Notes under the pieces: generated by a model
The model's database searches: none
The model's input: the letters and a program-made list of their open reading frames with translations, nothing else
What the model was told of the DNA's origin: nothing
NCBI GenBank assembly: GCA_022842255.1
Contig: JALHPW010000200.1
Coordinates: 1-8,195, forward strand
Reading direction: 5' to 3'
DNA: 8,195 bases
Source of the DNA: Saprospiraceae bacterium
GTDB lineage: Bacteria > Bacteroidota > Bacteroidia > Chitinophagales > Saprospiraceae
Translations under genes and position numbers: made by a program
Shown here: positions 5,105 through 8,195 of the stretch, one piece after another
How positions within the stretch are numbered: position 1 is the stretch's first letter
How the letters are laid out: the number at the start of each line of letters is the position of its first letter

Positions 5105-7294
5105 CTAGCTCCCCAACTCCAACTGCTCCCGCACCAACTGGTAGTATGCGCCCCGTTTGTTGGTCAATTCCTGGTGCGAACCTTGTTCCAGCACTTCCCC
5201 TTTTTCCAGCACGATGATGTTGTCGGCATTTCGGACCGTGCTCAAACGGTGGGCTACGATTACCACCGTTTTTCCTTTAAAGGCGGATTCCAAATTGCGC
5301 ATGATTACCTTCTCATTGTGGGCATCAAGGGCATTGGTGGCTTCATCAAAAAAGATGTACTTGGGGTTTTTATACAAGGCACGGGCAATTAGCAAACGTT
5401 GTTTTTGCCCCTGGCTCAATCCGGTTCCATCCTGGCCGATTTTGGTATTGTACCCCAAGGGCAATAGCTCGATAAATGCCTGGATATGAGCGGTTTTTGC
5501 AGCATCCAGCAAGCGCGGGCGATCAATGTTTTCTTCTCCCAACGCGATGTTTCGGGCAATGGTATCGTTGAAAATGAACCCGTCCTGCATGACCACGCCG
5601 CATTGGGCACGCCACACCTTGTGGTGGTAACTGTCTAGGCTCATATCGTTCAACCGGACGCTGCCCTCCTGCGGGGTATAGAAATTGAGCAGCAGTTTCA
5701 ACAAAGTCGTTTTGCCCGATCCCGAAGTGCCCACAATGGCCGTGGTTTTGCCAAACGGGAAATGCAGGTCGAGGTGTTTCAATACCCAGGGGTCGTGTGG
5801 CCCGCCATAGCGGAACGACACATTTTGCATCGTCAACTCGCCAGACCTTGGGAGTTCGCCCACCTTCGCATCTTCGTTGGCATCTTCATCGGCTCGCTGG
5901 TGGATTTCGTTCATTCGTTCGAGGCTGATTTTGGCCTCCTGAGCGTGCAGGATAAACTGTACGAGCGATTCCAGCGGTCCGTTCATGTGTCCAATGATGT
6001 ACTGCACGGCCAACATAGCACCAAGGCTCATCTGGTTGTTGATCACCGCCTGCGCTGCCAACACGGAAATGACGATGTTTTTCCCCTCATTGATAAAGGC
6101 CGCGCCAGCGCGTTGGGCTTGGTCGGTAGCCAAATACTGCACATTCACCCGAAAAAGCCGGGCCTGAATGCGTTCCCAAGCCCAACGTTTTTGCCGCTCA
6201 GCGTTGTGGAGTTTGATTTCCTGCATGCCATTCACGAGTTGGATCAGGGCGTTTTGGTTTTCGGCCATCTGTTCAAAACGGCGATAATCAAGCGAACGCC
6301 GCCGCGCCAAAAACAACCAAACCCAGCCAAAATATCCTGCTGCTCCCAGCGCGAAAACCAAGAAAATCAATTTGTTGTAAAAAAGAAGCACCCCGCCGAA
6401 CACCGCCAGATTGACCAAGGAAAAAATCGTAACCAAGGACGATGAGGTCAGGAAACGCTCCACACGTTCGTTGTCGTAAATCCGCTGGAGCAAATCGCCC
6501 GTCATCTTGGAATCAAAATACGACATGGGCAAACGCATCAGCTTCAGCAGGAAATCCGACACCAAATTGATGTTGATACGGGTACCGATATGCAACAATA
6601 TCCAGCCCCGGATAAATTCAACGGCCACCTGACTGCCAAAAAGCACGCCTTGCGCCAACAAGATGAGGTACACAAAATTGAGTTCCCGCAGTTGTACCCC
6701 CTTGTCTACCAAGGCCTGCATCAAAAACGGAAAGGCGAGTTGGATCAAACTCCCTAGCAGCAGGCCAATGCCCAGTTGCAAAATCAGGCGACGGTGTTGA
6801 CCCAAATACGGCCACAAAAACTTAAAGCCCGAGCGATTGGTTTTTTCGCCTTCTCGGTCAAAAAACTCGGGGGTGGTTTCCAACAAAAGCAGAATCCCTT
6901 GCGGTTCGGTGTTCACCACATCGCTGATCCAGCCGTTCAGGAAATCTTGTTCTTTCAGTTGGACTTTGCCAGAGGCCGGGTCGGCCACGTACACTTTGCC
7001 GCCCGATATTTTGTACACCACCACAAAGTGGTCCTGTTTCCAGTGTGCCACACAGGGTAGGGGAATGTCGGCAGAAAGCCGTTCAAACCCGGTTTTTGCA
7101 CCCAAGGTGCGAAAACCAATCTTTTCTGCCGCTTCGGCAATACCCGCCAGCGACGCACTCACCTTGTCGGTGTGCGAGAGCTGGCGTAAAAACTCAATCG
7201 AATAGAAGCGCCCGTAATGCCGCGCGATCATACGCAGGCAGGCCGCTCCGCAGTCGGATGAGTCAAATTGTTTGTCGAAAGGGAAGTTGTCCAC
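5105..7294 (-). CDS. C39 peptidase-containing ABC exporter (bacteriocin/peptide type, 729 aa)
   Basis: This is a three-part inner-membrane exporter. An N-terminal C39 cysteine peptidase (residues ~6-135) carries Q9, C15 (SSDCGAACL), H89 (DHFVVVYK) and D105 (VADPASG), so the cleavage site for double-glycine leaders looks intact. A six-helix membrane domain follows (~165-450). The ATPase domain (~485-725) has an A-loop tyrosine (FRYGG), Walker A GTSGSGKTT (522-530), Q570, signature LSQGQ (626-630, in place of LSGGQ), Walker B YIFFDEAT (D650, E651) and switch H682. The start is GTG (7294-7292): upstream in-frame codons give no ATG before a stop at 7354-7352, and the next Met follows the catalytic Cys. 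The family cleaves and exports small peptides such as bacteriocins or signals. No HlyD-type partner or GG-leader peptide is visible here, so the cargo is unknown. It is divergent from hemF. Confidence 0.95.
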   Translation of the reverse strand: MDNFPFDKQFDSSDCGAACLRMIARHYGRFYSIEFLRQLSHTDKVSASLAGIAEAAEKIGFRTLGAKTGFERLSADIPLPCVAHWKQDHFVVVYKISGGKVYVADPASGKVQLKEQDFLNGWISDVVNTEPQGILLLLETTPEFFDREGEKTNRSGFKFLWPYLGQHRRLILQLGIGLLLGSLIQLAFPFLMQALVDKGVQLRELNFVYLILLAQGVLFGSQVAVEFIRGWILLHIGTRININLVSDFLLKLMRLPMSYFDSKMTGDLLQRIYDNERVERFLTSSSLVTIFSLVNLAVFGGVLLFYNKLIFLVFALGAAGYFGWVWLFLARRRSLDYRRFEQMAENQNALIQLVNGMQEIKLHNAERQKRWAWERIQARLFRVNVQYLATDQAQRAGAAFINEGKNIVISVLAAQAVINNQMSLGAMLAVQYIIGHMNGPLESLVQFILHAQEAKISLERMNEIHQRADEDANEDAKVGELPRSGELTMQNVSFRYGGPHDPWVLKHLDLHFPFGKTTAIVGTSGSGKTTLLKLLLNFYTPQEGSVRLNDMSLDSYHHKVWRAQCGVVMQDGFIFNDTIARNIALGEENIDRPRLLDAAKTAHIQAFIELLPLGYNTKIGQDGTGLSQGQKQRLLIARALYKNPKYIFFDEATNALDAHNEKVIMRNLESAFKGKTVVIVAHRLSTVRNADNIIVLEKGEVLEQGSHQELTNKRGAYYQLVREQLELGS

Positions 7295-7320
7295 GATAAT
7301 AATTGGGTGGGGATTGGCTG

Positions 7321-7351
7321 CAAAAATAGGCGATAGCCTCCGTAAGAAAAA
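7321..7351 (-). promoter_or_regulatory. Candidate promoter of the ABC exporter gene
   Basis: On the minus strand TATTTTTG (7328-7321) matches the Bacteroidota -7 consensus TAnnTTTG exactly. A T-rich TTTTTC (7351-7346) lies about 17-20 nt upstream, in the -33 position, although it lacks the final G of TTTG. Transcription from near 7314 would leave a ~20-nt leader before the GTG start. There is no Shine-Dalgarno, as expected for the phylum. Confidence 0.42.
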
Positions 7352-7407
7352 TCATTGCAGGTTTTTGACTGCGATTGTTTTGGTTATGGTCAAATTTGCG
7401 CCGTTTA

Positions 7408-7576
7408 GTACCCCGGAACGCTGTTCCGGGAATCCCCCCGAGGAGCAAAGCTCCGAGACATTTCCACTCGGAACAGCGTTCCGAGGTACAGCTCACCCGG
7501 AACGGAGTTCCGGGGCGCATCTCTCCCGGAACAGCGTTCCGGGGTACATTTCGCCCGGAACGGAGTTCCGGGGTAC
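7408..7576. repeat. Array of six palindromes with ~29-bp period between the exporter and hemF
   Basis: Five units have the form CCCGGAAC-NNN-GTTCCGGG or its CTCGGAAC/GTTCCGAG variant: 7412-7430, 7467-7485, 7496-7514, 7525-7543 and 7554-7572. A sixth, diverged unit is GGAGC-AAA-GCTCC (7442-7454). Centres lie 27, 28, 29, 29 and 29 bp apart. The last four units alternate cores AGC, GGA, AGC, GGA, so the array is also two 58-bp repeats. The first unit is reversed relative to the others (core GCT, preceded by GTACC where the others are followed by GGTAC), so the outer edges form a 12-bp inverted repeat (GTACCCCGGAAC 7408-7419 and GTTCCGGGGTAC 7565-7576). The array ends 8 bp before the hemF ATG. 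Role unknown: protein operator sites, an RNA stem series, or a REP-like mobile palindrome family. Confidence 0.92.
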
Positions 7577-7584
7577 ATAATATC

Positions 7585-8195
7585 ATGATCGACAAAACAC
7601 ACATCGCCGAACAATTTCGCTTACTCCAGGACCGCATCTGTCTGGCCCTTGAAGCCGCCGATGGGGGTGGCAAGTTCTTGGAAGACAATTGGTTGCGCCC
7701 CGAAGGCGGGGGCGGTAGAAGTCGGGTCTTGGAAGGCCGTACCATCGAGAAAGGCGGGGTCATGTTCTCCGCCGTACATGGTCCGCTTCCGGAAATCACG
7801 GCCAAAGCCATGAACTTGGCACCCACCGATTTTTTTGCCACGGGGGTTTCCATTGTGTTGCACCCGCACAGCCCTATGGCGCCTATCATTCATATGAACG
7901 TGCGCTATTTTGAAACGGCTGGCGGGGAGCGCTGGTGGTTTGGCGGGGGCATTGATTTGACCCCGCATTACGTGGTGCCCGAAGATGCGCAGTTTTTCCA
8001 CCAGCAATTGCGCGACACTTGCGAGCGGTTTTCGCCGACTTTTTATCCTGATTTCAAAAAACAGGCGGACGATTATTTTTTCCTGAAACACCGTCAGGAG
8101 ACGCGTGGCGTCGGCGGTATTTTTTACGATTACCTGGATGAAAAAACGGGTTTTACGCAGGAAAAGCTGTTTGAGTTTGCCCTTGCGGTGGGGGA
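7585..8195 (+). CDS. hemF: Aerobic coproporphyrinogen III oxidase (partial, runs off the right edge)
   Basis: HemF is the oxygen-dependent enzyme that decarboxylates two propionates of coproporphyrinogen III to give protoporphyrinogen IX in haem synthesis (cytoplasm, no metal or radical SAM cluster). The first 203 codons are present of about 300 expected. Family motifs in order: NWLRPEGGGGRSRVLEG (35-51), FSAVHG (61-66), FFATGVSIVLHP (83-94, H93), HMNVRYFE (103-110, with N105 and R107), WWFGGGIDLTP (117-127) and FLKHRQETRGVGGIFYD (166-182, H169). I chose the ATG at 7585 because it gives the normal family N-terminus; the upstream sequence is the palindrome array. There is no Shine-Dalgarno. 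The presence of hemF suggests an organism that makes haem under oxygen. The preceding palindromes may lie in its leader or promoter. Confidence 0.97.
   Translation, partial: MIDKTHIAEQFRLLQDRICLALEAADGGGKFLEDNWLRPEGGGGRSRVLEGRTIEKGGVMFSAVHGPLPEITAKAMNLAPTDFFATGVSIVLHPHSPMAPIIHMNVRYFETAGGERWWFGGGIDLTPHYVVPEDAQFFHQQLRDTCERFSPTFYPDFKKQADDYFFLKHRQETRGVGGIFYDYLDEKTGFTQEKLFEFALAVG

Noticed and set aside
5762..6445. Plus-strand open frame of 227 codons inside the exporter gene
   Set aside because: It is fully antisense to a well-conserved ABC exporter. The composition is what the opposite strand of a membrane-domain gene gives, and no domain is recognisable.
7408..7576. CRISPR array
   Set aside because: The repeated part is a 19-nt palindrome with ~10-nt linkers that are themselves similar. 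There are no unique spacers of 25-40 nt and no cas gene nearby.
7263..7889. Long minus-strand open frame across the palindrome array and the start of hemF (about 208 codons)
   Set aside because: It is antisense to a clear HemF and its middle is a translation of the repeats (recurring PGT/FRG-type strings). No family resemblance. A shorter frame at 7405-7614 is rejected for the same reason.

Overview
The window reads as a chromosomal segment of a Bacteroidota bacterium, probably from the Saprospiria (Haliscomenobacter/Lewinella-like) side of the phylum. Three things point there: two secreted proteins with a type IX secretion (T9SS) C-terminal sorting tail, a TAnnTTTG-type promoter box instead of a sigma70 -10, and starts without Shine-Dalgarno sequences. 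The genus is inference; the phylum is well supported.

Layout, left to right. Positions 1-1654 (minus) hold a T9SS-sorted, seven-repeat beta-propeller-like protein, cut by the left edge about 13 codons before its expected end. Positions 1655-1997 are non-coding. They contain a leader related to the one upstream of the second copy, a relic of the 3' end of folP, a perfect 21-bp inverted repeat, and 85 bp of unassigned sequence. Positions 1998-3689 (minus) hold a complete tandem paralogue of the first gene (563 aa). Positions 3792-4616 (minus) hold folP (dihydropteroate synthase), joined by an ATGA overlap to a 93-aa gene of unknown function (4613-4894). A 210-bp gap with a tetranucleotide repeat follows. 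Positions 5105-7294 (minus) hold a C39-peptidase ABC exporter. It is divergent from hemF (coproporphyrinogen III oxidase, 7585 to the right edge, plus), and a six-unit palindrome array lies between them.

The history of the left half can be read from the sequence. A segment containing the T9SS gene, its leader and the last ~30 codons of folP was duplicated in tandem, which left a folP tail stranded upstream of the left copy. The two propeller genes have since diverged unevenly. Their 3' ends, which encode the sorting tail, are about 95% identical, while central parts are much less alike. This looks like gene conversion or constraint limited to the tail.

The genes do not form one pathway. folP and hemF are housekeeping cofactor genes (folate, haem). 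The exporter probably cleaves and exports double-glycine-leader peptides, but no cargo or membrane-fusion partner is visible. The propeller proteins are secreted or surface-anchored and of unknown role. The parts least explained by known families are the palindrome array abutting hemF and the duplication junction with its hairpin.
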